Shown: positions 1 to 11,278 of the stretch, piece by piece | Position numbering within the stretch: the first letter of the stretch is position 1 | How the letters are laid out: each line of letters opens with the position of its first letter | NCBI RefSeq assembly: GCF_950023065.1 | Contig: NC_088680.1 | Span: 25,408,559-25,472,558 of the forward strand | Direction: 5' to 3' | Length of the DNA: 64,000 nt | Source: Planococcus citri | Lineage: Eukaryota; Arthropoda; Insecta; Hemiptera; Pseudococcidae | The notes under the pieces: model-generated | What the model was told of the DNA's origin: nothing | The model's input: the letters and a program-made list of their open reading frames with translations, nothing else | Databases searched by the model: none | Translations under genes and position numbers: made by a program

Positions 1-1110
1 AAATTATCAAAAAGTTTATATTTTGGCTACAATTGTCAACAGGCGTCAAAGTTTTGTCAAAATTGTCAATGAGCGCCAATTTTGTCAAAATTGTCAAAAA
101 GGGTCAATTTTTTGCCAAAATTGTCAACAAATGTCACGTATGTCTAAAAGGTGCAATTTTTGTCAAGGTGTCAAGAAAGTGTCAATTTCTGTCAAAAGTT
201 TCAAAATCAAAAAGTGTCTTTTTGGTCAAAAGTGTCAAAAAGTGTATATTTTGGCCAAAATTGTCAAAAAGTGTCAATTTTTGTCAATAGTGTCAAAATC
301 AAAAAGTGTCTATCTTGGTCAAAATTGTCAAAAGACGTCAATTTTTGTCAACATTGTCGAAAATCGCCTATTTCTGTCAAAAGTGTCAAAATCAAAGTGC
401 CTATTTTGGCCAACATTGTCAAAAAGTGACTTTTTTGACAAAATTGTTAAGAAGTGTCAATTTCTGTCTAAAGTTTCAAAATCAAAAAGTGTCTATTTTG
501 GTCAAAAGTGTGAAAAAGTGTCTATTTTGGTCAAAATTATCAAAAAGTGTATATTTTAGCCAAAATTGTCAAAAAGTGTCAATTTCTGTCAAAAGACATG
601 TCCAAATCAAAAAGTGTCTATTTTGGTCAAAATTGTTAACAGGCGTCAATTTTTGTCAAAATTGTCAAAAATCGCCTATTTCTATCAAAAGTGTCAAAAT
701 CAAAGTGCCTATTTTGGTCAACACATTGTCAAAAAGTGACCTTTTTAACAAAATTGTTAAGAAGTTTCAATTTCTGTCAAAAGTGTCTATTTTGGTCAAA
801 AGTGTTAAAAAGTGTCTATTTTGATCAAAATTGTCAAAAAGTGTCAATTTCTGTCAAAAGACATGTCCAAATCAAAAAGTGTCTATTTTGGTGAAAATTG
901 TTAACAGGCGTCAAATTTTTGTCAAAATGTCAAAAAGCGCCAATTTGTGTCAAAATTGTCAAAAAGGGCAATTTTTGTCAAGGTGTCAAAAAGTGTCAAT
1001 TTTTGTCAAAATTGTCAAAAAGCGTCAATTTTTGTTAAAATTGTTAAAAAACGTCAATCTTTGTCAAAATTGTATAGAAGTCAAATGGGTCAACTTCTGC
1101 TCAATTTTGA
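1..1110. repeat. TGTCAAAA-type minisatellite array
   Basis: The whole stretch is made of short variants of gtcaaaattgtcaaaaag and gtcaatttytgtcaaaa, roughly 18 bp modules. Higher-order copies are visible: the block around acatgtccaaatcaaaaag recurs at about 597 and 862, and the block aaatcgcctatttc at 361 and 668, so larger units of about 265-307 bp have been duplicated. Stops are rare in several frames, so long low-complexity reading frames rich in C, Q, K, S and V appear; I treat these as non-coding. The array is cut by the window start and fades after about 1090. Confidence 0.9.
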
Positions 1111-3480
1111 TGCAGTCATGCCAATTTGATTTTAGCGCCCTCTAAAACCAATATTTTAATACCTTTATCACATTTTTCAATATTTAGACATTTTTCTCAT
1201 TCCCTCGCCCTCCCTTCAAGCGAGATGTTTCGAAAATGCATAAAGACGCACAAAGTGTGTCAACGCTCCTCAAAAGTATGTAGAATTTCTGAGTAATGAG
1301 CAATTTCTTCCTCGTCAATTTCAATTTTAAAAATTTTCAAACCAATTTTGAAACCCCTCCAATAATGAAAAATTTGGTGATATTTGTAGACTACTGGGAA
1401 TTTTCACTAACTTACATACCAAATTTCAATGAAACCTCGCGCTTCCAAAAATAAATAAAAAAATAAATAAATAAATAATGCTCAAGATCGAGCTGAAATT
1501 GCCAAATTTGTACATTTTGAGGCCGTACCTCTACTGGGTTGTAGGATCTGTTTTGGCCAGTTCTAAATTCACCCATCATCATTTTCAAATTGAATACTGA
1601 AAAAAAAATGAGAAAATTGACTTGGTTCAATTCTCCTATCTTATCTTTTCATCGCTTTTATGGTTTCTTTCTTAGTGTCGTGAGCAAAAGGAAGATAGTT
1701 GATTAGTGATTTCTCATAAAAAATAGCATAGATTTTTTCAGTTGAATCACTAAAAATTATATATGCTCCCTTCTCCTCTTCCCTCCCAAAAACTATTCCA
1801 AATTGACATGATGACAAATTCTAGATTCACTAACATCCCTCAGCAACCTATCTATACATAAATTACATAAAAAGTATACCATTGTATACCATTCGTATAT
1901 GTAAGTAAGTTGAGTGGCCACGAATCGAATCCATTTCGTTGAGCTCACAGCAGCGCACACCGCTCCTACCTCAAGCTCCACCAACTCGCTATCAGTTCAC
2001 GTTAAAAGTATCATAGGAGGACACCCTCGTTAATAGATTTTATTGGCCATACGTCTAAATAACAAATTGGACACAAAAAAGAGAAGAAGAAAAAGAAGGA
2101 AAAAAACATCGCATCGAAAAACGAAGAAGCAAAAAAGAAGCAAGAGTGAGATAGAGTGAGAGAGATGAGGCCAAACCCATAGCGTAAAACCCCAGCACTA
2201 TATCAAGCTTAATGGAATCAATAGGATAAGGCATTCTTTATAACCTCGTGAACATTTTGTAGCAATAAGTACACTATCAACCAAGTAGGGAAAAAAATCG
2301 CCAACAAGATACTCTTAATGAATTGCCACCCGAAGATGGTACGAAAAAAAAAAGAAGAACCGACGATCCATGTTCGTGAAACCATACGAAAAAAAAAGAA
2401 AGAAAAAAGGTAACGTAACACGTATGTATCGATATAAAGAACACGTGTATTTAAAGAATTCACCATTTTTTTTTTTTGTTTTCTTGGTGAAATTGCCATC
2501 ATTGACGAAGAATACGATATGTAAGTAGGTAGTTAGGCAGGTAGGTAGTACTACATTATATATCGAATAGGATATTTTCAATTAACCGTTATGGGTATAT
2601 TTAGTACCCCAATTTACCCCGCACTTCGCAATTATACCCTCCTTCTACCTAATTCAACTGCTTTTTTTCCTCGTTTCGATAATTTTAGCGATTTTTTTTT
2701 TCACTTAACTGATATTTGTCACGCGTTCGGCGAAGATCATCTATGCCTGTGTAATTCATTCTGTTTTTATTTTTCATTTTCGAAATAATTTCACGCTGAT
2801 GTGGTCGATTTGCTCGTCGATTTACGATGTAATCGCGAAGACTGCGCTGAAAACCAGTGACAGGGAAGCAGAGTAGAGGCACAACAACTAAGCGCTCTTT
2901 CACGCTGTTTTTTTTTTTTTTTATCGAGAAACGAAACGGAAAAAAAGAAATATATTTTTAAATGCCATTATCGAAACGCGATACGATTTTTACCCCGAGC
3001 CAAACCCCCTGTTTCCGAATACGCGGTTGCTTTGCTACCGAACCTAACATAATTATATAGGCGATACTTGACGAAACGTGTGTATGTATAGTTGGCTATA
3101 AGGATAGGTATATAGTGTAGCTGCGAGCCTTGCTAGAGTATCCGAGGTACGCGAGGATCGTTGTAAATACACGTAACGGAAAATTTTCTTTTCCAAATAA
3201 TACATTACAAATGTAATAGCGCCAGGCGAACGTAAAATTAATGGCGATAATTCATGGAAATGAGCGTACGTCGTCGCGCTATGCGCCCAAACTCGAAACT
3301 ACCTTTACGAGTGGCGAAGAAGGCGAAACCAGAGCTGCGGGGCGGGGGTTAGAGCATAAAATCAAGTCGCTGATCTTATCGGTACCACTCGTCAACAAAT
3401 ACAATTCGCTCGTTATCATTCTTTTTCCATCTGGTTCTGCGTAAGTAGGGGTACCTCTTCTCCGGGCGTAGACTTACGGT
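1111..3480. other. Apparently unique AT-rich non-coding sequence
   Basis: No credible exon or RNA gene is seen. It contains an AAAT microsatellite near 1453-1482, GTAG/GGTA-rich runs near 2521-2551, several poly-A or poly-T runs (for example 2465-2478 and 2910-2922), and a CpG-richer block near 2990-3340. All reading frames are short and overlap one another on both strands. Confidence 0.6.
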
Positions 3481-3784
3481 TATACAGGGTGTCCGGGGAG
3501 TGAATGACCGAATTAGAGAAGATGGGAAATTGAAGGGATCAAGGTGTAAGAGGGTAAACTTGCCAAAGTTGAAAAAATCAGTCCTTTTGGTAGAATATTT
3601 TTTCAAATTTTGCAATTTGAAAGATGGAAGAAGAGACAAAATTTATTCGTCAGAATATTTATCATTGATCCGGTTGAAATTTTTTCGTTTTCTAAGCTCA
3701 GAACTACATAACTTGAGAAAAATTTCAAGTTTTTGAAAGAAGAAGAAAATAGGAAGGAAGTTTCAATGTTTGAAAAAATTAAAA

Positions 3785-4863
3785 CAAAGCAGGATCTTAT
3801 TTGCAATTTTGGCAAAAAAAGGACGTTTTTGGCGATTTCGACAGAACCAAGAGTTTTTGACTATTTTGACAGTTTTGGTGAAAATCGGGACTTATTTTTT
3901 GCAATTTTAGAAAAAATTAGGAATTCATTTTTTTGGTAATTTATTTGGCAAAAAATGGCATAATTATTTTTTTGACAATATTGTAAGAAATAAGGACATT
4001 TTGGCAGTTTCGTCAAATATTTGTATTTTAGTAATTTTGCAAGAGAACATGGTTTTTTGAAAATGTTGACAAAAAACAGGACTCTTTTAGGCATTTAGGC
4101 AAAAAATGTGACTATTTTTAGCAATTTTGTCTAAGCTACTTAATATGGTAATTTTTAGCAATTTTGTCAGAAATTAACACTTTCCGGAGTTTTGTCAAAA
4201 ATCAGGACCTTCTCGTAATCTTGTTAACAAACGGGACTTTTTTAGCATTTCGGCTAAAAATGTGACTTTATTGGCAACATTTGTAAGAAATGAAATGAAA
4301 AATTTATCAAATTTTCAAAACACCTGTCTTCTTTAACATTTTGACTAAAATTACTTGCCTCTAACTTTTTTTGCTGATGTTGTCAAAATCAAGATTTTTG
4401 TTGGTTTTGAAACAAAAAAAAAAAAAAAAAAGATTAAAGTGTTTAACAAAAAAAAATGAAAATTGAGGTCCTTGGCAGAATTTTTGGCAGGACATTTTTC
4501 AACATTTTTAAACTTCTGGGGGGGGGGGGGGAGAGACTGGACAATATTTCACAAGTCAATCATTCGATTTTTTAAATCTCTTGATGGACATTCTATAAGA
4601 TTTTTTTGGAGTCAGATGAGAAAAAGAATGAAATTTTTTCAAAATTCCACAAAAAAGGGAAATAAATTGAAAATTTAAAGTCTGTTTGAAAAAAAAGCAG
4701 GATTTTTTGTATAATATTGTTGAAAAGCAGAACAACTACAGAACTTGCAGGACCCATCGTCAAAAGGAGAATAAAAGCAGGACTTGCAGGAATTGCAAGA
4801 CCAGCAGGACTGCTGGACTTTCTGGATTTTTAGGTAATTTTGGGTAAAAAACACGACCGTTTC
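3785..4863. repeat. Degenerate T-rich tandem repeat, left part
   Basis: Loosely repeated phrases of about 30-40 bp such as aggacttttttggcaatttt and ttttgtcaaaaatcaggac run through this stretch, strongly diverged from each other. A run of about 11 G occurs near 4520. The same array resumes after the non-LTR retrotransposon at 8839, which shows that the retrotransposon inserted into it. Confidence 0.75.
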
Positions 4864-4874
4864 ATATTTTGGCA
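4864..4874. repeat. Target-site duplication, left copy (ATATTTTGGCA)
   Basis: This 11 bp sequence is repeated exactly at 8828-8838 and flanks the non-LTR retrotransposon. It is part of the surrounding T-rich array, as expected for a target duplication. Confidence 0.85.
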
Positions 4875-4933
4875 GTTCTATTTGAGACACCGCAGAGTGT
4901 ACATCTCCTAAACTTTATATAAAATGCCTAGTA

Positions 4934-6130
4934 ATGAATTCTCAAGACGCTGAAGAAGCTGAAGCCATCCGTGTTAACCAAGCGCGCATGATCTTGAATC
5001 TGCAAGAAAATATCCGTGCTGGCCTAAAGTTCGAAGGCGCCAAATTTGTAAAACCAAAAAAAACAGCCAAATCTGCACAATCTCAATCAGCTTCGTTAAT
5101 TCCAGTCAGGAACAAGTTCGAAAGTATCTCTGTGCCGGAAGAATCTAAACCAAATGAACAACCTACCAAAGAAAAAGATACCAACAATCAATTAACAACA
5201 ACAAAATTCAGAGTTCCTCCAATTTTTCTGGCTGATGGAAACATTAAGGAACTAACCAGTAAAATAGCTGAGCTTGGTTTAGAAGATTATGATGCAAAAG
5301 TATTCGGCAAGAGAATAAGAATTCGTTTATCTACCCCTGATGACTATCGAGCACTAACAAGATTCTTCGATTCCAATAATTGGCAATATCATACATTTCA
5401 AAACCAAGTTAACCATCTGTCAGTGGTCATCAAAGATATACCTACCAGTTTGTCAATAGAAGATATCGAAAATGAATTGATTGATAAAGCCATACCTGTT
5501 ATTCGTTTGCACCGTCTCTTCAACAGAAGTAAAGAACCTCTGCCAATTTGTGCTCTTACAACCAAAGACGATGACGATGGAAAACAAATCTTTTCTTTAA
5601 AAAGCATTTATCATGTACTGATTCGAGTTGAACCACGAAAGAAGCCTGATATTGTGCAATGCAAGAATTGCCAAGAACTTGGCCATTCTAGAAATTATTG
5701 CCGAAGACCTCCTAAATGTGTGAAATGCGCAGAAAACCACCTAACTTCCAACTGTCCTCATGGAAGACTGCCTCAACCAAAATGTGCAAACTGCAATGGT
5801 CCACACACAGCAAACTTTCGCGGATGCCCGATGTTTATTAAAAAACAACCATCAAGTTCTGCTCCTCAAGCTCCTGAAAATGTTAACATATCCAGATCCG
5901 TGCGCAAAACTCCAACTATCGCAACACCGGCAGTAAGCTATGCAAAGATTACAAAACCTCCTGATGTGAATTCTGATCAGTTATTACATATGGATATATC
6001 TGGGATTATGCAGCTCCTCAACTCCCATATTGAAATGGTTAACAACTTGACTGAAGCTCTTCGATTAACACTACCACTCTTACAAGCTGTGGTAAGTAAA
6101 TTAACCAAATTCATTCAAAATGATAAATAA
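4934..6130 (+). CDS. ORF1 protein (gag-like, zinc knuckles) of the Jockey-type element
   Basis: A 398-residue nucleic-acid-binding protein, expected to coat the element RNA. The N-terminal third is polar and low in hydrophobics. The middle (about residues 85-215) resembles the PRE_C2HC region that precedes the knuckles in Jockey-family proteins. Three cysteine clusters follow: CKNCQELGHSRNYC from residue 243, CVKCAENHLTSNC from 262 and CANCNGPHTANFRGC from 284, the usual CCHC triplet of this family. The C-terminus (about 350-395) is predicted helical. The ATG at 4934 is the first in-frame start after the 5' end; an out-of-frame ATG occurs at 4924. The frame is intact. The stop overlaps the ORF2 start. 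Confidence 0.9.
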   Translation: MNSQDAEEAEAIRVNQARMILNLQENIRAGLKFEGAKFVKPKKTAKSAQSQSASLIPVRNKFESISVPEESKPNEQPTKEKDTNNQLTTTKFRVPPIFLADGNIKELTSKIAELGLEDYDAKVFGKRIRIRLSTPDDYRALTRFFDSNNWQYHTFQNQVNHLSVVIKDIPTSLSIEDIENELIDKAIPVIRLHRLFNRSKEPLPICALTTKDDDDGKQIFSLKSIYHVLIRVEPRKKPDIVQCKNCQELGHSRNYCRRPPKCVKCAENHLTSNCPHGRLPQPKCANCNGPHTANFRGCPMFIKKQPSSSAPQAPENVNISRSVRKTPTIATPAVSYAKITKPPDVNSDQLLHMDISGIMQLLNSHIEMVNNLTEALRLTLPLLQAVVSKLTKFIQNDK

Positions 6131-8759
6131 TTCTAACCATTATTCTCTTAAAATCCTCAACTGGAATGCAAATGGTGTTAAAAACCATGATCTTGAATTA
6201 AGGAGCTTCCTATCCATACATGATATAGATATAGCATGTATATCAGAAACACACTTAACAACTAATGATAATTTCAAGATTCAAGGCTTCAAAACTTATC
6301 TAAAAAATCGTAATAGCATAAAAGCATCTGGAGGGGTTGCTATCTTGATTAAAAATGAAATTAAACACAACGCCATATTAATACCCACTCTACAAAATCT
6401 AGAAACTGTAGGTATTCAACTTGAAAATTCCCACTTAAATCTTATAGCAGCTTATAAAGAACCTCGCAAAAAATTACTATTCTCAGATCTTCAAAAAATT
6501 AGTGAAGTTGATAAGAAACCTCTAATCATCTGCGGAGACCTAAATTGCAAAAACATCATTTGGGGTTGTAACAAAACAAATGGGAATGGTAAAAAGCTGC
6601 TAGATATTTGTAGTAATTTAGCCTTACAAATAGAAAGCCCTAATAACCCTACTTTCTTACCAACTTCAGATATCTTGGACATTGTCCTTTATAAAAATAC
6701 TAAACCAACTTCTCAAACTGTCTTGAATGAATTAAGTTCTGATCATCTTCCTGTTTTGATAAAACTAGATAATCAACCTATATTAAACCCCCCCTCAAAA
6801 ATCTTGCAAACAAACTGGTCTTTATTCAAGGAAGAATCTGAAAAAATCTCTTTTAACCATATTAACCTTCAAACCACAAATCTTATTGATGATGCTATTT
6901 CTGAAATAACAAATAAAATAAAAACAGTTTATAACTTTAGCACTACAGAAAAAATTCTTCCAAAGTTTAAATGGCAAGTCCCTTTACGTATTTTAAATCT
7001 TATAAAAATAAAAAATAAAGTAAGAAAAGAATGGCAGCAATTGAGAAACCTAGAAACTAAAACTAAATTGAATCGCTGCATTCGTGAAATTAAATTTGAA
7101 CTATTTAAATTTCGTAATGAAAAATTCCAAAGTTTCCTTTCTAATATACCAATCAACAACTCTGATATCTGGAAAGCTACAAAACAAATAATAAAATTGC
7201 CTCAAGATATCCCAATCTTGGGAGATATTCCAGCTACTTCAGACCAAGAGAAAGGTATTCTTTTTGCTAACCATTTTCAAAAAATATTTGGTAGGAAAAT
7301 TTCTACCACACAACAAGAAGAAAATCTAATGCAACAAACTATATCATTCATCACTAAGACTCCCACAAGAAGAATTAAAGAAACCAATGCTGCTGAAGTT
7401 AAAACTATTCTTAAAAAACTTAAAAACAAGAAATCTCCAGGCATAGATAGTATCACCAATTTAACTCTAAAAAACCTTTCTGAAAATTTTATAAACCAAC
7501 TTGTAAATATTTTTAATGCCTGTCTTAAACTATCCTATTTCCCCAAAAATTGGAAAACTGCTGTCTTAATTGTGATACCTAAACCTAATAAACCAAAAAA
7601 TGATCCATCTAACTACAGGCCTATCAGCCTCCTCTGTTCCCTCTCCAAAATTTTTGAACGTATTCTTCTTAAACGAATCCTTAGTAAAATTTCAAAAAAA
7701 GAATCTATTCCTTTTCATCAATTTGGTTTTCGTAAAAAATACTCTTGTGTTTACCAAGCCCAAAGAATTACTAAAATCATTAATGATGGGTTTGAAAACA
7801 AATTATATTCAACTGCATGTTTTCTTGATGTCAAACAAGCCTTTGATTCTGTTTGGCACAATGGTTTACTTTATAAATTATGTCAACAAAATCTTCCCTT
7901 ATACTTGATTAAAATAATAAAATCATTTTTAGAAAACAGGTCGTTTACTGTCCGGATAGGTTCTAGTTTTTCTCCTATTAAAAATATAACAATTGGTGTT
8001 CCGCAAGGTGCTGTTTTAAGTCCAATACTTTATAACCTATTCTGCTGTGACTTCACAGCAGGACAAGATTCTGTCATTGCATCCTTTGCTGATGATATCT
8101 GCCTTCTCCACCAAAACGCTAACCTCGATATAGCTATTAATTCCCTTCAAAATTCTATAAATACTTGTTCTAACTGGTTTAAATGCTGGAAGCTCGAACT
8201 TAACCCAAACAAATGTGAATCTAAAATCTTTTCTCTTCGTAAAATTGATACCAATATGAACATTCAAATTGATAATACCTATTTACCTTGGAAAAGCGAG
8301 TCAATCAGATATTTAGGTATTCATCTAGACACAAAATTAAATTTTACTGATCATATTGATATCAAATTAAAAACTGCCTATAATCGTTTAAATCTACTAT
8401 ATCCACTTCTAAACAAGAGATCTAATCTCAGTATATCAAATGGTAAACTACTTTACACATCCTTGATTCGTCCTATCTTGACTTTTGGTTCTATAGTATG
8501 GATAGGTAGCTCTAAAACAAATTTTAAAAAGCTCAACACATTTCAAAACAAAATTCTTCGCATCGTAACCCACAGCCCATGGTTTGTCCGCAATTCACAA
8601 ATACATAGAGAATTAAATGTAACAGATCTGTACACTCATGCTCTAATTTTAAGTATGAATACATATTGTAATATGTCAAAATTGTCAAATTTACGTGATA
8701 TTCTTTTACCAACAGTAAACAGAAGATTAAAACCTAAACTAATTCAAGACCTATTATAA
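6120..8759 (+). CDS. ORF2 protein: AP-like endonuclease and reverse transcriptase
   Basis: An 879-residue enzyme that nicks target DNA and copies the element RNA by target-primed reverse transcription. The endonuclease spans about residues 10-230: NWNANGV near 15, the catalytic Glu in SETHL (E43), GDLNCKN with D140, and SDHLPV with H209. A linker follows to about 430. The reverse transcriptase shows NYRPISLLCSLSKIFERIL near 500, FLDVKQAFDSVW, GVPQGAVLSPILYN, and the catalytic FADD at residues 656-659. The C-terminal part (about 700-879) matches the thumb/tail region of Jockey proteins; no RNase H domain is seen. All visible catalytic residues are present and there is no frameshift or internal stop. 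Length is typical of the family. Confidence 0.95.
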   Translation: MINNSNHYSLKILNWNANGVKNHDLELRSFLSIHDIDIACISETHLTTNDNFKIQGFKTYLKNRNSIKASGGVAILIKNEIKHNAILIPTLQNLETVGIQLENSHLNLIAAYKEPRKKLLFSDLQKISEVDKKPLIICGDLNCKNIIWGCNKTNGNGKKLLDICSNLALQIESPNNPTFLPTSDILDIVLYKNTKPTSQTVLNELSSDHLPVLIKLDNQPILNPPSKILQTNWSLFKEESEKISFNHINLQTTNLIDDAISEITNKIKTVYNFSTTEKILPKFKWQVPLRILNLIKIKNKVRKEWQQLRNLETKTKLNRCIREIKFELFKFRNEKFQSFLSNIPINNSDIWKATKQIIKLPQDIPILGDIPATSDQEKGILFANHFQKIFGRKISTTQQEENLMQQTISFITKTPTRRIKETNAAEVKTILKKLKNKKSPGIDSITNLTLKNLSENFINQLVNIFNACLKLSYFPKNWKTAVLIVIPKPNKPKNDPSNYRPISLLCSLSKIFERILLKRILSKISKKESIPFHQFGFRKKYSCVYQAQRITKIINDGFENKLYSTACFLDVKQAFDSVWHNGLLYKLCQQNLPLYLIKIIKSFLENRSFTVRIGSSFSPIKNITIGVPQGAVLSPILYNLFCCDFTAGQDSVIASFADDICLLHQNANLDIAINSLQNSINTCSNWFKCWKLELNPNKCESKIFSLRKIDTNMNIQIDNTYLPWKSESIRYLGIHLDTKLNFTDHIDIKLKTAYNRLNLLYPLLNKRSNLSISNGKLLYTSLIRPILTFGSIVWIGSSKTNFKKLNTFQNKILRIVTHSPWFVRNSQIHRELNVTDLYTHALILSMNTYCNMSKLSNLRDILLPTVNRRLKPKLIQDLL

Positions 8760-8827
8760 AATATGACGTAAGTTTGTAGTTTGTGATAGTACTTTGTGTA
8801 CTGATACAGTAAATAAATATGATGATG
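8760..8827 (+). other. 3' untranslated end of the Jockey-type element
   Basis: The short tail carries aataaatatg followed by a GAT/ATG triplet repeat and abuts the right target duplication. Jockey relatives vary between poly-A and short repeat tails; here the tail is the triplet repeat. Confidence 0.7.
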
Positions 8828-8838
8828 ATATTTTGGCA
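8828..8838. repeat. Target-site duplication, right copy (ATATTTTGGCA)
   Basis: Exact match to 4864-4874. Confidence 0.85.
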
Positions 8839-9535
8839 AAAAGTGACGTTTTTTCACAATTTGGGACAAAAATTGATGGAGTTTTTCAAGCAGTTTTGTC
8901 GGAAATCAAGACTTTTAAGTAATTTTAGTTACCTATAACAGGTTTTTTTTTACAAAATTTGACTAACATCTTGACCTTTTTTTTTTGAGAAATTCTGTAG
9001 AAATCAGGATTTTTGACAGTTCTGAAAAAAAAATATTTTTCGGCAATTCCAAGCAAAAAATAGAATTGTAGCAACTTTGGCAAAAATTAGGACTTTTTTT
9101 AAATTTTGGCAAAAATATGCCTTTTCAAATATTTTTTGGTCAATTTTTCCCGAAATAAAAACTTTTACAATTTTGACAATTATTTAAAGCAAAAAATTAT
9201 TTGGAAAGTGTTGTCAGAGATGAAGACTTTGCAACAGTTTCGTAAAAAGTCCAAATTTTGACGGTTTACAAAAAACAGAGATTTATTGGCAATTTTTGAC
9301 AACAAAAGAGCTTTTGCACCAATTTGACTGGAATGCGATGAATTTTTTTTTGGAAATTCTGTCAGAAATCCAGTCTTTAAAAAATCTGGATTTTGGCAAT
9401 TTTGGAAATAAAACGGTCATTTTTTGGAAGGTAGGAGGGAGGGGGGGGGAGGGTAAAAAACAGATTTTTTTTTTTTTTTGGTTGAAAATTTGGTCAAAAT
9501 CAGAACCGCCTATTTGGCAATTTTTGTAAAAAAAA
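8839..9535. repeat. Degenerate T-rich tandem repeat, right part
   Basis: It continues the 3785-4863 array with the same ttttggcaaaaa and atcaggactttt phrases. It includes a G-rich run near 9428-9450 and poly-T near 9468-9480. Confidence 0.7.
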
Positions 9536-10759
9536 ATCAGTACAAAAGCAGGATAAACAAGGCTGTTAGACACCCTGGAATTGATATTTCAGTACACAGA
9601 AAAATGAAAAAAAAGCCATAACTTTTGCAGACAAACAAAACAGATTTTCCACCTAAATTGTCCATTCCCAAAATCCAAAGAATCGGTTTCAATCGAGTTT
9701 TCAGTTCTTTCAAGACACCCTGTATATGTACACTCCAAAACTGCAAAAGAAAAATAAACGATTCACCTCTGCAGAAAAATGTATATAAGAGTCGAGCTCT
9801 GTACAACATCACGCTAAAAGCACAAACAGAGAAAGAGGCAGGCTGATGGAATACAGAGAGAGATTTTTATCTATTTTCCATTCATGTTCAGAGAGGGTCG
9901 AGCTTTGCCACCGCAACTTCGGTAGCGATATTGTATTCTTACAATAAGAAAAGTTGCTCATCCTAGGTACCTCCGTCATCTCTTCTTGCCTCTGTGCAGT
10001 GTGCAGCTTATACAGCTTTCTTTGCTTGTGTCATTCTGCACCACACCGCCGTGAAACCGAACACGACATTTATAATAATACACGTTGTTGTCGACGACGT
10101 GCTGTATACGCCAAGTTTAAACCTAATTAACTAAAGTAATTAAATTCGCGACAACGTAAACAACTTAATAAAACATCCATGCGAATGTAATTTTATTCCG
10201 CATAACAAAGCGGAGTTTTTTCCCTCATCGTCGTTGTCGCCGCAGTGCTCTGTTTTTTTGTAGTACTACGACGAGTTAATGCAATTTTGGTAGATATAAA
10301 GTTTTTATAAGGAAATTATCTAGAAAAGTGTATTTTCTGAAGGTGTACTCGTAGTAGGCAGAGAAGAGATATTCTTTTTAATTCTTTTAGTGTGGCGAAA
10401 TGAAAAAGAAAGCTGGCAGAGGAAAAATGTAATAAAAGGCCTCTCTCTTGCTATCCAAATTTTCACGAAATGTTATTTTGATGGGAGCTAGAATACTCTA
10501 TTTTAGGAAAGATAGAGTCTGCTTTAACAAAGTTTTGATGCCTCTCCAGGAAAATGAACCTACGAGTATATTATGTTGAAGTAGATGCTTTGAGGGGGAA
10601 AAAACAGTTTTGTCATCTCAGTGACTTCCTCAATTGAATGAGTATTTTTCAAAACAAGAATAATAATTTCCACTCTACCCCCTCCCTCCCCTCACACACA
10701 CAAAAAATGAAACAAAATCAAATTTTTTCACAGGAAAAGTTTCAAATATCAAAAATGGG
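9536..10759. other. Apparently unique non-coding sequence
   Basis: No exon, RNA gene or clear repeat is recognised apart from the CAGGGTGTC-type termini near 9568 and 9714. Moderately CpG-rich around 9900-10250. Confidence 0.55.
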
Positions 10760-11000
10760 GTACTAAGAGAATTCCATTTCAACAACTCAATCGGGCAAAA
10801 TGTTGTACAAATTTCAATTTTCAAAAATCTGCAAGGGTGCTCCGGAACTAGCACTCAAAATGGTTTGAAATCGTTTCCAATCGATTTAGAGGGTCGAAAA
10901 CCGGGCACACACCAAATTTCAGCTCGTTTGGCCTATTTGGTAAAATTTTGATTTTTTTTGCATTTTTGACTCGAGTTTGGTTTTTCAAAAATTCATTAAA
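10760..11000. repeat. Diverged fragment of the 22567/41557 foldback family
   Basis: Phrases such as tttcaaaaatctgcaagggtgctcc, caaaatggtttgaaatcg and caatcgatttagagggtcg, followed by aaatttcagctcgtttgg and tggtaaaattttgatttttt, match in order the right arms of the foldback elements near 23970-24100 and 42820-42920. Confidence 0.65.
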
Positions 11001-11222
11001 AATCAAAACCTTTCGAGACACTCGAAAATTTCATCTACTGTTTCCAAATTTGTAATCGAAAAATCAGATCACCTCAATTCAAACCTGATGGACAATTATT
11101 TTAGCTGATTTTCAAATTCCGAGATTTTAGAAATTTTTTTTCATTTTCCATTGAAAATAAAAGAACACAGGTGTAGAAGTGACTTGAGTAACTTTTCTCA
11201 TAACGATTATAAAATTACTTAC

Positions 11223-11278
11223 TCATTCTCATACCCGAGTTCGTATTTTATCACTTTCGGAAGGAAATTTGTACTCAC
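11223..11278 (-). promoter_or_regulatory. Putative recursive splice site or micro-exon, copy 1
   Basis: On the minus strand a T-rich tract (complement of 11282-11295) leads to CAG (11279-11281), followed at once by GTGAGT (11273-11278). A second donor, GTAAGT, lies at 11217-11222, bounding a 56 nt segment. The segment and its flanks are clearly related to the site at 32321-32384. A 3' splice site joined to a 5' splice site is the form of a ratchet point in long arthropod introns; the downstream GTAAGT would define an RS-exon. Alternatively it is a small duplicated exon: reading from the first base, 18 codons are open. No transcript evidence is available here. Confidence 0.5.

Larger units (their letters stand above)
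4875..8827 (+). mobile_element. Full-length Jockey-type non-LTR retrotransposon
   Basis: A 3.95 kb element with a 59 bp 5' leader, ORF1 (gag-like), ORF2 (endonuclease plus reverse transcriptase) and a 3' end of about 70 bp finishing in aaataaat and a short ATG/GAT repeat rather than poly-A. It is flanked by 11 bp direct repeats. Both ORFs are open from end to end, so the copy looks recent and possibly competent. ORF1 and ORF2 overlap by 11 nt (ORF2 ATG at 6120, ORF1 stop at 6128-6130), consistent with termination-reinitiation or leaky translation. The APE-type endonuclease, FADD-box RT and absence of an RNase H domain fit the Jockey clade; the clade assignment rests on motifs, not a tree. Confidence 0.92.
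3481..9726. mobile_element. Possible older DNA element with TATACAGGGTGTC ends, hosting the T-rich array and the Jockey-like insertion
   Basis: A perfect 13 bp inverted repeat, TATACAGGGTGTC at 3481-3493 and its complement at 9714-9726, brackets the T-rich array and the non-LTR element. Removing the retrotransposon leaves about 2.3 kb. A further partial copy of the terminus (agacaccctgg) lies near 9568. No transposase is visible. The pairing could be chance or two separate element ends, so this is tentative. Confidence 0.35.

Noticed and set aside
23..1145. Several reading frames of up to 178 codons rich in C, Q, K, S and V
   Set aside because: They are translations of the minisatellite, open in more than one frame, with no domain.
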